Shown here: piece after piece, positions 8,460 through 17,452 of the stretch
Position numbering within the stretch: the first letter of the stretch is position 1
Layout: each line of letters starts with the position of its first letter
From: an uncultured Planctomycetota bacterium
GTDB taxonomy: Bacteria; Planctomycetota; Planctomycetia; Gemmatales; HRBIN36
DNA length: 64,000 nt
Direction: 5' to 3'
NCBI GenBank assembly: GCA_937944855.1
Contig: CALFAY010000025.1
Coordinates: 1 to 64,000, forward strand
Position numbers and translations under genes: made by a program
The notes under the pieces: model-generated
What the model saw: only the letters and a program-made list of their open reading frames with translations
Told to the model about the DNA's origin: nothing
Database searches by the model: none

Positions 8460-9812
8460 TCACCGATCCGCCTGGCTGGGGTTGCCCGGCGAGACGACCC
8501 TGCCGATGCCGAAGTACGTGAAGCCCAACTCCCGCACCGTGGCCGGATCGTAGAGATTGCGACCGTCGAAGATCACCGGATGCCGCAGGAGCCGACGCAT
8601 CAGTTCAAAGTCCGGATTGCGGAACTCCTGCCATTCGGTCACGATCGCCAGGCCGTCCGCGCCCTCCAAAGCTGCGTAAGGCCGGTCGCAGTAGGTCAGC
8701 CGGTCGCCGTAGATGGCTCGGACGTTGTGCATCGCCTCGGGATCATGGACCCGGATCGCTACCCCCTGCCGGAGCAGTTCGTCGATCAGGACCAGGGAAG
8801 GGGCCTCGCGGATGTCGTCGGTGCGGGGTTTGAACGCCAGCCCCCAGATGGCAAGAGTCCTTCCCGGCAAGGATTCGCCGTAATAGTCGCGGATTTTGCC
8901 CCCCAGCACTCGCTTTTGCGCTTCATTGACCGCCAGCACGCTTTCGATGATGCGGGCCGGCATTCCGGCGGCGCGAGCCATCGCAATCAAGGCTTGCACG
9001 TCCTTGGGGAAACAGCTTCCGCCCCAGCCTGGTCCGGGAAAGAGAAACTGAAAGCCGATCCGCATGTCGTGGCCGATGCCCCGGCGGACGTCGTTGATGT
9101 CCGCACCGATGCGTTCGCACAGATTCGCCATCTCGTTGATGAAGCTGATCTTGGTGGCGAGCATGGCATTGGCGACGTACTTGGTCATCTCGGCACTTTC
9201 GGGAGTCATGACCAGGAACGGCCGCTCGGTCCGGAGGAATGGAGCGTACAAGTCCCGCAGCGTCTGCTCGGCGTAGCGGGAGCGGACGCCGACCACTACG
9301 CGATCCGGCTTCATGAAGTCCTCGACGGCGCTGCCTTCCTTGAGGAACTCGGGATTGCTGGCCACATCGAAGCCGCCTCGCGTTTTTTCTGCCAGTCGCC
9401 GTTGCAGCCGCTGGTTCGTCCCCACCGGCACAGTGCTCTTGACGACGACCAGAAGCGGCGTCTTGCGTGGCTCGGCCCGGTTGAGGTGGTCGGCAATCTC
9501 GTCGGCGACGGACCAGACGCTTGCCAGATCGGCCGAGCCGTCGCTGTTCTGGGGCGTCCCGACGCAGATGAAGACCAGACCGGCCTTGTCCAGAACGGGG
9601 ACGGCCGAGGTACTGAAATGCAGTCGGCCCTCCTTGCGGTTACGCTGCACCAGTTCAAGCAGCCCCGGTTCGTAGATCGGCAAACCGCCTGCTTCCAAGA
9701 CAGCGATCTTGCGGGCGTCCTTGTCCACGCAGGTGACTTCGTTGCCGCTCTCGGCCAGACAGGTGCCCGTTACCAGTCCGACATAGCCGGTGCCGATGAC
9801 GACGATGCGCAT
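8460..9812 (-). CDS. ugd: UDP-glucose 6-dehydrogenase family protein
   Basis: The 450-residue enzyme oxidises a UDP-sugar (most likely UDP-glucose) to the uronic acid with two NAD+, which feeds polysaccharide synthesis in the cytoplasm. The N-terminal Rossmann motif is [12 protein letters not shown], followed by CVDKD and YEPGL. The catalytic cysteine is C267 in [10 protein letters not shown]. The [14 protein letters not shown] motif and the C-terminal NAD-like domain with [15 protein letters not shown] are intact. ATG 9812 lies directly before MRIVVIGTG and is secure. It is convergent with the kinase gene. No glycosyltransferase operon surrounds it, so the final product is unknown. GDP-mannose dehydrogenase is a less likely alternative. 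Confidence 0.93.
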   Translation of the reverse strand: MRIVVIGTGYVGLVTGTCLAESGNEVTCVDKDARKIAVLEAGGLPIYEPGLLELVQRNRKEGRLHFSTSAVPVLDKAGLVFICVGTPQNSDGSADLASVWSVADEIADHLNRAEPRKTPLLVVVKSTVPVGTNQRLQRRLAEKTRGGFDVASNPEFLKEGSAVEDFMKPDRVVVGVRSRYAEQTLRDLYAPFLRTERPFLVMTPESAEMTKYVANAMLATKISFINEMANLCERIGADINDVRRGIGHDMRIGFQFLFPGPGWGGSCFPKDVQALIAMARAAGMPARIIESVLAVNEAQKRVLGGKIRDYYGESLPGRTLAIWGLAFKPRTDDIREAPSLVLIDELLRQGVAIRVHDPEAMHNVRAIYGDRLTYCDRPYAALEGADGLAIVTEWQEFRNPDFELMRRLLRHPVIFDGRNLYDPATVRELGFTYFGIGRVVSPGNPSQADR

Positions 9813-10041
9813 GGTTCCTCCGTTCGCCGACCGCTTCCGGAGCGTACTGAGGAATTATGGAACCGGTGCACCTTGGCAACAACGTCGTCCAGGTTTCGGC
9901 ACCGCGTTCACGGCGATTTCCGCCGCATTTCAACGCCCCCTCACTTTTCCACGGCGGCTTGCTGCGTATAGTGTTGCGTAAACCGATCTGCTTGTCCGGA
10001 CTTGGGACCGGATCGCAGGGCATTTCCATGAGGAGATCATC

Positions 10042-10803
10042 ATGACGACCGTGAGAACAGCGACATGGCTTGTTGCCGCCGTCGTGGCTTGGGCGTGCTT
10101 CGTGCCCGGCCTCCGGGCCGACGACGCCGCCGAGGCCCGCAAGATCGTTGAACGGGCCATCAAGGAGGCTGGCTTGGAGAAGTTCGCTAAGGACACCGGC
10201 AACACGATCAAGGGCAAGGGCACGCTCACCGTCATGGGAGCCATGATCCCCTTCACCATGACCGCCTATTTCCAGTTGCCGGACAGGTCCCGGGCAGAGA
10301 TCCAAATCGATGTCATGGGCCAGCAGATCGAGATTGTCAACGTCTTCAACAAGGACAAAGGCTGGGTCAAAATCGCTGACAATGTCATCGAGATGACGCA
10401 GGATCAGATCGACGAGGCCAAGGACTCGATGCATAACACCATCGTCAGCAGTCTCCTGCCGCTGCGAGAAGCGACGTACCAGCTGTCCACGCTGGGAAGC
10501 ACGAGAGAGGAAGGCAAGGAAATGGTCGGCGTACTCGTCAAAACCAAGGACAAGCCGGACGTGAAACTCTGGTTCGATACCAAAACGGGCCTGCTGGCCA
10601 AGGTGCAGATGAAGACCAAGGACGGCATGACGGGCATGGAAGTGAACGAGGAGACCTACTTCTCGAATTACCGGGAATCCAAGGGGGCCAAGATCGCTTA
10701 CAAGTACAAGACGCTTCGGGACGGCGCAGTCTTCATCGAGGCGGACTTGGAATCGTGGGAATCGCTCCCGAAGCAGCCCGACTCGCTGTTCGAGAAGCCG
10801 TAG
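10042..10803 (+). CDS. Secreted protein of unknown function, possibly LolA-like beta fold
   Basis: The 253-residue product begins with a clear signal peptide (hydrophobic TWLVAAVVAWACFVPGLRA, cut near residue 26). The mature part alternates short beta strands (GKGTLTVMGAMIPFTMTAYF, RAEIQIDVMGQQIEIVNVF, KLWFDTKTGLLAKVQMKTK). This layout resembles LolA/LppX-type lipid-binding folds and many planctomycete exported proteins, but no family signature is decisive. The start ATG follows an AGGAGA ribosome-binding site. The gene stands alone and ends at a strong hairpin terminator at 10828. A weak -10 (TATAGT at about 9968) could serve as promoter in the 229-base gap upstream. Confidence 0.7.
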   Translation: MTTVRTATWLVAAVVAWACFVPGLRADDAAEARKIVERAIKEAGLEKFAKDTGNTIKGKGTLTVMGAMIPFTMTAYFQLPDRSRAEIQIDVMGQQIEIVNVFNKDKGWVKIADNVIEMTQDQIDEAKDSMHNTIVSSLLPLREATYQLSTLGSTREEGKEMVGVLVKTKDKPDVKLWFDTKTGLLAKVQMKTKDGMTGMEVNEETYFSNYRESKGAKIAYKYKTLRDGAVFIEADLESWESLPKQPDSLFEKP

Positions 10804-10827
10804 AATTGTTTGCCTTTACTTAACATC

Positions 10828-10860
10828 AAGGCCTGGTTCCCTGATGGGAAACCGGGCCTT
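10828..10860 (+). terminator. Intrinsic terminator after the secreted-protein gene
   Basis: The arms AAGGCCTGGTTCCC (10828-10841) and GGGAAACCGGGCCTT (10846-10860) pair over about 14 bp with one bulged A and a TGAT loop, then CTCATTTT follows. It lies 24 bases after the stop of the rightward gene and 35 bases beyond the stop of the leftward DUF1552 gene, so it may serve both. Confidence 0.75.
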
Positions 10861-10894
10861 CTCATTTTGTCCCGATGGTGAGGGAGACGGCGGA

Positions 10895-12211
10895 TCAACC
10901 CAGGTTCAGCGGACCGCCGCCGCAGTGGTCCCGATTGCCGAAGCGTTCGATGCGGTGGCCAAAGCCGTGGGCCAGGGCCATGAGCAGCCGGTTGTGCGGC
11001 ACGCGCTTGAACTTGAGCGACCGGCCCATCTTGAAGTCCAGCCCATTGCCGACCATCACGAACGGCGTATTGTCGAGGGTGTGGGAATTGCCTTCGCCCA
11101 ATTCGTTGGTCCAGACGATCAGGGTGTTGTCGAGCAGGCAGCCGTTGCCGCCGGGTTCCGGCGTGTTGGCCAGTTTCTCGGCCAGGTATGCGATCTGTTC
11201 AGCGAACCAGCGGTTGATGCGGGTGAGCTTGTCGGTCGCTTCCTTGTTTGAGAACGGCTCATGGGACAGTTCGTGATGCCCTTCATTGACGCCGATCCAC
11301 CGCATCTTCGCCTGGCCGACCGAATTAGTGTACTGGAGCGTGGCAACGCGGGCGAAGTCGTTGACGAAGCTGTTGACCAGCAGATCGATCTGCATCTTGC
11401 TGATGCGAGGCATGTTGTCGTTTTCTTCGCGGATCCCCGGTTCCAGCTCAGGCACGGCATGGCCGGCCTTGGCCTCGGCGTCGGCTCGGAGTTCCTGTTC
11501 CAGCTGGCGGACGAAGCCGGCATGTTCTTCGAGCAGCCGACGGTCGGCGGCGCTGACGGCCTGGCTGACCTTCTTCAGATCGTCCTTCACGTCGTCGAGG
11601 ATGCTGGCCAGCGCGGCCCGGTCCTTGGTCCGCCCGTAGAGCTTGCGGAACATCTGGTAGGGATCGTCGATCGGAGCAACGGGTTTGTTCGGCCCGGCAT
11701 AGACCATACGGGTCCAGGTATCCGCCCGCTCCGGCACGAGCACGCCGAACTCCAGTGAACCGAAACGGGTGCGGGTCGCCGGATCCGCCTGGAGGAAATT
11801 CTTGATCTCCTGGTCGATGGAGATACCCGAGGCCCAGCCGGCTGGGGTGTGCGAGCCGCCCTGGATGTTGCCCGGGAAAAGCTCGATGCCGGTCAGCAGG
11901 CAACCGATGCCCCGCATGTGGTTGTCGCCGTCGCCGCGGACCTTGTCGCAGATGCCGTGCAGGATGAGCATCCGATCCTTGAACGGCTCCAGCGGCTGAA
12001 GGCTTTCCTTAAGCGTGAACTCGGTGCCGACCTCGTCGGGCCAGAAGGTCATGGGCACGACGCCGTTAGGACTGAAGACGATGACCAGCCGCTGCTTCCG
12101 CCGGGTCTGATTGGCAAAGCCGAGACTGGGCAGATTCAGAATGAACGGCAGACTGGCCGCTCCAAGTCCCATCGTCCGGATGAAATCTCGCCGGGATGTC
12201 GCGTGCGTCAT
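10895..12211 (-). CDS. DUF1552 domain protein, exported
   Basis: The 438-residue protein matches the DUF1552 family, which is abundant in planctomycetes and related bacteria. It begins with a twin-arginine-like signal ([19 protein letters not shown]), which predicts export in a folded state. The family core is seen as [47 protein letters not shown] and [10 protein letters not shown]. It lies 43 bases downstream of the DUF1592 cytochrome-like gene on the same strand. These two families are almost always encoded together, which suggests that the two products act together at the cell surface, but the biochemical role is not known. Confidence 0.9.
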   Translation of the reverse strand: MTHATSRRDFIRTMGLGAASLPFILNLPSLGFANQTRRKQRLVIVFSPNGVVPMTFWPDEVGTEFTLKESLQPLEPFKDRMLILHGICDKVRGDGDNHMRGIGCLLTGIELFPGNIQGGSHTPAGWASGISIDQEIKNFLQADPATRTRFGSLEFGVLVPERADTWTRMVYAGPNKPVAPIDDPYQMFRKLYGRTKDRAALASILDDVKDDLKKVSQAVSAADRRLLEEHAGFVRQLEQELRADAEAKAGHAVPELEPGIREENDNMPRISKMQIDLLVNSFVNDFARVATLQYTNSVGQAKMRWIGVNEGHHELSHEPFSNKEATDKLTRINRWFAEQIAYLAEKLANTPEPGGNGCLLDNTLIVWTNELGEGNSHTLDNTPFVMVGNGLDFKMGRSLKFKRVPHNRLLMALAHGFGHRIERFGNRDHCGGGPLNLG

Positions 12212-12254
12212 GGTTCGGTTCTCCTCTCCTGCCTTCCTTCCAGTCTAGCCGATG

Positions 12255-14708
12255 CTAACGGTCTGCCGAGCCTTTTTCCGGGGAAATCGGGGATCCCGCC
12301 GGAGGAGCGGTCCGGCCGACGGGAGCGGCTTTCACAGTGATCTCGACAGCCAGGCCGCGGATGTCGAAGTGGCCGGCGACAAAGGTCTGTTGCAACTCGG
12401 CAAGCGCTTCGGCACCGTATGCCCGCACGGGCTGTTGGATCAGATGGTGGAACATCTGCTCGACAAAAGCCGCATGGGCTTCGTCGCTATGGACCAGGAA
12501 ATCGGCCAAGGCCCGAGCGCCGCGGACCTCGATCAGCTTGCCGGAGCGGGTGCGGTAGCTGCCGGAAGCGTCCACCGGCTTGCCGTTGTCCTCCTGCCGG
12601 TATCGTCCCACGGCGTCGAAATGCTCCAGCGTGAAACCGAGCGGATTGATGATGGCATGGCAACTCATGCACTGGGCCGGCTGCGTTTGCAGGACGACGC
12701 GTTCCCGTGTGGTCAGCGTGGGGTGGAGATCGGCGGGCAGCGGAGCGATGGCCTCCGCCGGCGGACGCAGCGAAACGCCCAGAATCCCTCGCGCCAGGAA
12801 GACGCCGCGATGGATCGGCGAGCTTTCCCGGGCATGGGCGAAGCTGGTCATCAAATACGGATGCGTCAGGACGCCGGCGCGATGCTCGCCATCCACTGCG
12901 ACGGGAACGAATCCCGACGCGCCCTCGGGAAGCTCCACGCCGTAGAACTTCGCCAGCCGTTCGTTGAGCCAGACCCGCTCTTCGAGCAACAAGCGACGAT
13001 AGTCGGGCTTCTCCGAACCCAACACTTCGTCGAGAAACAGTTCCAGCGAGGTGCGCAGGTCAGCGATGACCGCGGCATCGAAACCGGGAAAGCGCATCGG
13101 ATCCTTGGACACGTCCAGTCCGTGGTCGGCTCGCGTCCAGTGGAGCAGAAACTCCCGTAGCTTGGCGGCGGCCCGGAGATCGCCGATCATCCGTTGAGCC
13201 TGCTGCCGCAGGCGACTGGCATCGTGGAGTTCGCCCGCCCCTGCCGCTCGGAGCAGTTCCGCATCGGGCAAGGAGTCCCACAGAGCGAAGGATAACCGGG
13301 AGGCGATGTCATATCCGTCGTTCTCGCCGCCGATTTCGCGGAACAGAAACCGCGGTGATTTCAGGGTGAGAAGCACGACACGCTTGACGGCAACATCGGG
13401 ATCGGCTTCTTTCTCGAATTGCTGATCCACGAGGGCGGACCATTCGGGACCCAAGGGCCGACGAAAGGCCCGCTCAGCGAAGCGCCGGGCGAACTCGCGC
13501 AGTTTCTGCACTCGTTCGGGAGTCGAAGTGGTCGGCTGCTTGTTGTCAAACGAAATGGCAGCCGGATCGCCGGAAGGTGGACGGGGTCGGCGGTCGGCCT
13601 GGCGGACGCCGGCCAGCTCATCGAGATGATCGGCGAGATAATTGGTCGTTTCGAGGGCGGCTTCGGTGGTCGCTTCCTCCCATTCTTTGGAAATGGTCGT
13701 ACCTCGTTCCCAGCCGAAGCTGCGGTCGTCAGGCGGGAACGGCGTGGAGCAGACGAACACCTCCGGTCCCTGGGCGGGGAGCAGATGCCGTTGGGCGATC
13801 ACCTCGACCACTCGTCCCGGCTTCCGCCACAACAACCGGATGCTGGCCGGAGCCGAAGGGGGCTTCTCCTTCTGGTTCTTCGAGTCGTCCACGCCCTGCT
13901 TGGCCTTGGAAAACTCCAAACGCAGGGGATAGCACCGACCGGCCAGAAGGTAGATGCTGCCGCGGTACTCGGTTTCGTTGCCGGACTTGACCCAGGCGTC
14001 GATCAGAGGCTGCCTCAGGTCGTTGACCCACAGTCGGCAAGCGTGTTCGGTGCGGACGACGAATTCATGCTCGCCGGTGTCGGTGGCCAGCACGGACCCG
14101 TTCCAGCGGATCGAGAACTCCTGCGGCTCGATCTTTTCCGCCACCGGAGCGGCGGTGCCGAAGTCGAAATCGACCTGCGGATCACGCCGTTCCAAAGCGA
14201 GGGCACGCCGGTCCATGCGTCGGCCCGCATAGTACGCCGCCTGGAGGCCACGCTCTTTGGGCGGCGTGAAAGCGGGACGGAAGCTGCCGATCAGGTCGGC
14301 CAACGCCTGGCGGGTCTGTCGCACCGTAAGCCGGGCCAGTTCGATCCGGGCCGGACGGTTGCGTTCCCGGGCCACAGCGGAATAAAAGGAATCGTGAATG
14401 TAGCGGGCGACAGCCTCGGCGTCCGCTCGGGACAGCGAGCCGGGATTGTCCTCCGGCATGGTCTTGGCAATCAGATCGGTCAGTTCCGGGACAGCCAGAT
14501 CGCCCTCCAAAGGTCGGGAATGCTTCTTGGTTCCCTGACCCGCCTCGCCGTGGCACTTGGCACAGGAGGTCTGGTAAATTTTCGCTCCGTCGGCGGCAAG
14601 GGATTGCGGAGGCGTGGCGAGCAACAGGCCGGTCAGGACAATCAGCCACGCCACGCTTGCCCGTTCACGAAGTCTCGCACCGTTGCGAAAGCAGCTCTCA
14701 TCGCGCAT
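12255..14708 (-). CDS. DUF1592/DUF1588/DUF1585 cytochrome-c-like protein with PA14-like insert
   Basis: The 817-residue exported protein has a signal segment (about residues 18-38), then a cytochrome c domain with haem motif CAKCH at 49-53. A PA14-like domain (about 150-300; QAAYYAGRRMD, FSIRWNGSV, ACRLWVNDLRQPL) precedes the DUF1592/1588/1585 region (AFRRPL, SPRFLFREIG, GVLTHPYLMTSFAHARESSP). A second haem motif, CMSCH, lies near residue 680 (QCMSCHAIINPLGF). The layout of DUF1587-type cytochrome plus sugar-binding-like domain is typical of planctomycete surface proteins suspected of polymer use. It is the upstream gene of a pair with DUF1552. The substrate is unknown. Confidence 0.9.
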   Translation of the reverse strand: MRDESCFRNGARLRERASVAWLIVLTGLLLATPPQSLAADGAKIYQTSCAKCHGEAGQGTKKHSRPLEGDLAVPELTDLIAKTMPEDNPGSLSRADAEAVARYIHDSFYSAVARERNRPARIELARLTVRQTRQALADLIGSFRPAFTPPKERGLQAAYYAGRRMDRRALALERRDPQVDFDFGTAAPVAEKIEPQEFSIRWNGSVLATDTGEHEFVVRTEHACRLWVNDLRQPLIDAWVKSGNETEYRGSIYLLAGRCYPLRLEFSKAKQGVDDSKNQKEKPPSAPASIRLLWRKPGRVVEVIAQRHLLPAQGPEVFVCSTPFPPDDRSFGWERGTTISKEWEEATTEAALETTNYLADHLDELAGVRQADRRPRPPSGDPAAISFDNKQPTTSTPERVQKLREFARRFAERAFRRPLGPEWSALVDQQFEKEADPDVAVKRVVLLTLKSPRFLFREIGGENDGYDIASRLSFALWDSLPDAELLRAAGAGELHDASRLRQQAQRMIGDLRAAAKLREFLLHWTRADHGLDVSKDPMRFPGFDAAVIADLRTSLELFLDEVLGSEKPDYRRLLLEERVWLNERLAKFYGVELPEGASGFVPVAVDGEHRAGVLTHPYLMTSFAHARESSPIHRGVFLARGILGVSLRPPAEAIAPLPADLHPTLTTRERVVLQTQPAQCMSCHAIINPLGFTLEHFDAVGRYRQEDNGKPVDASGSYRTRSGKLIEVRGARALADFLVHSDEAHAAFVEQMFHHLIQQPVRAYGAEALAELQQTFVAGHFDIRGLAVEITVKAAPVGRTAPPAGSPISPEKGSADR

Positions 14709-14811
14709 GGCCGATCCCTTGGGCGGGACGATTCCGGGGCAGGAGGAGACTGGCGAGTGTTTCCTCTTCTCTTAGTCAGTCTCAGGGCAATTGCGGGAAT
14801 CGTCAAGCAGG

Positions 14812-14842
14812 AAAAAGTGAAAAACTTCCCGGAAGCGCCGGG
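14812..14842 (-). terminator. Probable intrinsic terminator of the YXWGXW gene
   Basis: Read leftward, a CCCGG / CCGGG hairpin (14842-14838 and 14832-14828, loop CGCTT) is followed by AAGTTTTTCACTTTTT. It lies about 37 bases past the stop of the leftward gene ending at 14879. Confidence 0.6.
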
Positions 14843-14878
14843 CCTTCCGAGAGGACGTGGGGCTGAATTGCGTCGCGG

Positions 14879-17164
14879 CTATTTGCCCTTTTTGTCCCCG
14901 GATTTGTTGCCGCCGCCTCCGCCGGACTTGGGCAGACCGCCACCCGAGTTTGGTCTGATTGCCCCACTTCCGCCGAGGTTAGGAACGCTCGGCTTGACGG
15001 AGCCTCCGCCACCGCTTTTGGGCACAATGGGGCTATTGCTTCCGCCACCCTTGGACATGTTCGGAATGCTGCTGCCGCCCTTCGGAACACTAGGAATGCT
15101 GCCTCCGCTTCTTGGAATCCCAGGGTCGCCACTCTTGGGCGCGACAGGATTGCTGCCACCTGCCTTGGGGATGCCGAGGTCACCGCCGCCCTTGGGGGCG
15201 ACGGGGTTGTTTCCTCCGCTCTTGGGAATGATGGGTGCATTCCCGCCGGGTTTTGGTGCAGGATTGTTGTTGCCGCTCTTGGGGATGACGACCTCTCCGC
15301 CGCCTTTGGGCGGGTCGAAGCGCTTCGGGTCGATTCCGGTGCTGGGGCCAGGCTTCGGCTGAATGGAACGGGAACCCGAATCGGAACCCGACTTGTCGAG
15401 CTTGGGCGCATCGGCAGGCTTGTTCGATCCGGCATCGGCCCCGATCTTGGGCTGGGCGGGGGGCTTGTCGCCGAGACGAACGCCTTCGCCGAGCTTGTCT
15501 TGAGCTGCCTTATTGCCGGCAGTCTTGTCCAGTAGCTTGCCATCTAGTTTGCCCTTTTTGATGGCATCGCCAACAGCCTTGCCTGCCTTGGCCTTGTCGT
15601 CGCCCGGGTTGGCTTTGCGGTCCACGATACCGCGGTCGCCGAGGTTCGGAACCTTGGTCGTGTCGCCGCCAGCCTTCTTGTCGCCGTCGTTTTTCTTGGA
15701 CCCGACCTGCTTGAGGATCTCATCGGGCTTGACAGCCACCGGCGGAGGCGGGGGAGCAGACTTCTTCGCCGCGTCGGTCGGCAGTTTGTCCTTGTCGGCT
15801 GCCTTGACCGGCGGAGCGTCGAGCTTGATGCGTTTCGGTTCGACGGATTTGTTCGCGCCGTCGTTCTTGGCCAGCAAGGTTGCTTCTTGCTTCTCCCGTT
15901 GACGGGCCAACTGGGTGATCCGGGCTGCTTGATTGCGTTCTTTCTCCAGACGATCGGTATCGAGTTTTTCGAGTTTGACGACCTTTTCGTTGACCTTGTT
16001 GACCGGTGCCAGCATCGTCACGTTGTTGATCTGCGTGACGTTGACCTGCTTATTGACCCGCACCTGATTGATGATCGTGTTCTGCTGCACCAGGGTGATC
16101 GGCGGACGCGGTGCGGCTCCGACGAATCGTGCCTCGTACAGCCCGCACAGGTCACGCTCCCAGATCGGATTGCGGCAATAGTGGACGTAATGGACGCGGT
16201 AGAAGCCGAAGAGCGGATCGGGGCAGCGACCGATGCGGAAATGCACCCAGCTGACGTAGCCCCGATGCCGCCAGGAGACATCGAAGTAGTCGCCGAAGCA
16301 GTACCAGTGGGAATAGGGATGCACGAAGAGGGCGGTCATCAGGCAGCGGTCGTTGATGACGTAGCAGGGCGTGTACACGAAGCGGACGCCGGGGGCGAAG
16401 ACGACGGCCCGATCGATTCGGCAGGGAGCGAACAGAAGGCCGCGGCAGTGCAGCGGATAGTCCCAATAGCCTTCGACATACACGAAGCCGCACGGCGTCC
16501 AGACGTAGTGGGCCGGCACCCAAACCCAGCCGGGCCGATAGATGCACCAGAAGCCCGGACGCCAGACGTAACGATGCTCGACCCACACCCAGTTGCCGGG
16601 GATGAATACGGCATCGTCCCGCGGCCGAGGCGGTTCTGCTTCGGGAATGCGTTCCGGCGGCACGGGCAGTACGGGAAGCTCTTGTTGCTCCTCGACGGCC
16701 CAGAAACCGGGAACCCATTGCCATCCGCCGGCGGCGCGGTGATACCGGCCGGGCACCCAGCGTCGCCCCGGTGGGATGTTCCGCCAGATACCGCTGACCC
16801 ACAGGTAGTCCTGGCTCTCCTCGTCCCAGGCCCAATAGCCAGGAATCCACTGTACGTTGTCCCCTTCCGGCTTCTGGGCGGGAGGCAGTTCCTCGATCGG
16901 TTCCGGAGGTTCCCTGGGGATGAGCGGACCGGGCTTGGGAACGGAGCTGCTTCCTGGAGTGGCATAAGCCTCATGCACCGGGCCGCGGCCCAGCGGTTGG
17001 ACGCCGGGCTGTGGTTCGGGGAGATCATCGGCTTGGACCAGGGCGGCGGCGTTAACGACGCCTTCGTCCGCCTCCGGTGCGGAACTCTGATACGCTGCAC
17101 CGTCGCTGAACCACAGGCCAAAGCTCAGACAGCTTGACAAAGCGAGTAGATATCGAATCTGCAT
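14879..17164 (-). CDS. Exported YXWGXW-type repeat protein with a basic Gly/Pro/Lys tail
   Basis: The 761-residue protein starts at the ATG at 17164, which has a GGGAGAA ribosome-binding site; the frame upstream is not protein-like. A signal peptide (YLLALSSCLSFGLWF) is followed by a Pro-rich linker, then repeated Trp/Tyr motifs such as WIPGYWAWDE, WVPGRYH, WVPGFW and FIPGNWVWVEHRYVW (about residues 75-330). Cysteines are frequent around residues 195-320 (CIYRPGWVW, CRGLLFAPCRID, CYVINDRC). The middle (about 340-600) is Lys-rich with helix-forming stretches (EKVVKLEKLDTDRLEKERNQ). The last 145 residues are degenerate IPKSGG-x-NPVAPK repeats. Such proteins are exported and of unknown role in planctomycetes. 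An envelope or matrix function is my inference. Confidence 0.8.
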   Translation of the reverse strand: MQIRYLLALSSCLSFGLWFSDGAAYQSSAPEADEGVVNAAALVQADDLPEPQPGVQPLGRGPVHEAYATPGSSSVPKPGPLIPREPPEPIEELPPAQKPEGDNVQWIPGYWAWDEESQDYLWVSGIWRNIPPGRRWVPGRYHRAAGGWQWVPGFWAVEEQQELPVLPVPPERIPEAEPPRPRDDAVFIPGNWVWVEHRYVWRPGFWCIYRPGWVWVPAHYVWTPCGFVYVEGYWDYPLHCRGLLFAPCRIDRAVVFAPGVRFVYTPCYVINDRCLMTALFVHPYSHWYCFGDYFDVSWRHRGYVSWVHFRIGRCPDPLFGFYRVHYVHYCRNPIWERDLCGLYEARFVGAAPRPPITLVQQNTIINQVRVNKQVNVTQINNVTMLAPVNKVNEKVVKLEKLDTDRLEKERNQAARITQLARQREKQEATLLAKNDGANKSVEPKRIKLDAPPVKAADKDKLPTDAAKKSAPPPPPVAVKPDEILKQVGSKKNDGDKKAGGDTTKVPNLGDRGIVDRKANPGDDKAKAGKAVGDAIKKGKLDGKLLDKTAGNKAAQDKLGEGVRLGDKPPAQPKIGADAGSNKPADAPKLDKSGSDSGSRSIQPKPGPSTGIDPKRFDPPKGGGEVVIPKSGNNNPAPKPGGNAPIIPKSGGNNPVAPKGGGDLGIPKAGGSNPVAPKSGDPGIPRSGGSIPSVPKGGSSIPNMSKGGGSNSPIVPKSGGGGSVKPSVPNLGGSGAIRPNSGGGLPKSGGGGGNKSGDKKGK
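14885..15320 (-). repeat. Tandem Gly/Pro/Ser/Lys repeats in the YXWGXW protein tail
   Basis: Roughly 14-residue units built on [V/I]-[I/A/V]-P-K-[S/G/A]-G-G-x-[N/S]-[N/S/I]-P recur about nine times over residues 615-760. The tail ends in GGNKSGDKKGK. The repeats are degenerate at DNA level, which suggests an old array rather than a recent expansion. Confidence 0.7.
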
Positions 17165-17198
17165 CGTATGGTTCTCCCATGGTGCCGCAGTCTGGGGA

Positions 17199-17247
17199 AA
17201 GTTTTCCGTCCTGCGAACGCACCAGGTAGGAAAACTTGCGCAAGTTT
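17199..17247. promoter_or_regulatory. Perfect 16-bp palindrome with a flanking inverted repeat in a divergent intergenic region
   Basis: AAACTTGCGCAAGTTT at 17232-17247 is a perfect palindrome. Overlapping it, GGAAAACTT (17229-17237) mirrors AAGTTTTCC (17199-17207), 21 bases away. The site lies 35-83 bases upstream of the leftward YXWGXW gene and about 200 bases upstream of the rightward peptidase gene. It looks like an operator for a dimeric regulator. The regulator is unknown. Confidence 0.45.
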
Positions 17248-17340
17248 CACCAGCCGAGGGGACTCCTGAGGTGCTACAGCTGCTCTCCATCATATTCGGC
17301 GCGGCGGATTCAGGCACCGTCGAAATCCCGTGGCGGATAC

Positions 17341-17367
17341 CGGACAAGACGACCAATCGGATATAAT
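17341..17367 (+). promoter_or_regulatory. Candidate promoter for the prolyl oligopeptidase gene
   Basis: A perfect TATAAT lies at 17362-17367, about 85 bases before ATG 17453. The best -35 is CGGACA at 17341-17346 with a short 15-base spacer, so only the -10 element is convincing. Confidence 0.4.
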
Positions 17368-17452
17368 GCGAGCGTTTAAGTGGAGTCAATCCGACCTGAT
17401 GGATTCATTGGAGGGATTGGTTCCGACCCGGCCAACTGAAGGAGGATCGAAG

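Noticed and set aside
8580..9971. A 463-codon rightward frame opposite ugd
   Set aside because: ugd is complete and the frame shows no motif; it is a shadow of high third-position G+C.
13419..15362. A 647-codon rightward frame opposite the DUF1592 and YXWGXW genes, with a Pro/Leu-rich end
   Set aside because: It mirrors two clear genes on the other strand, starts inside one and ends inside the other, and its low-complexity end is the complement of the Gly/Pro repeats.
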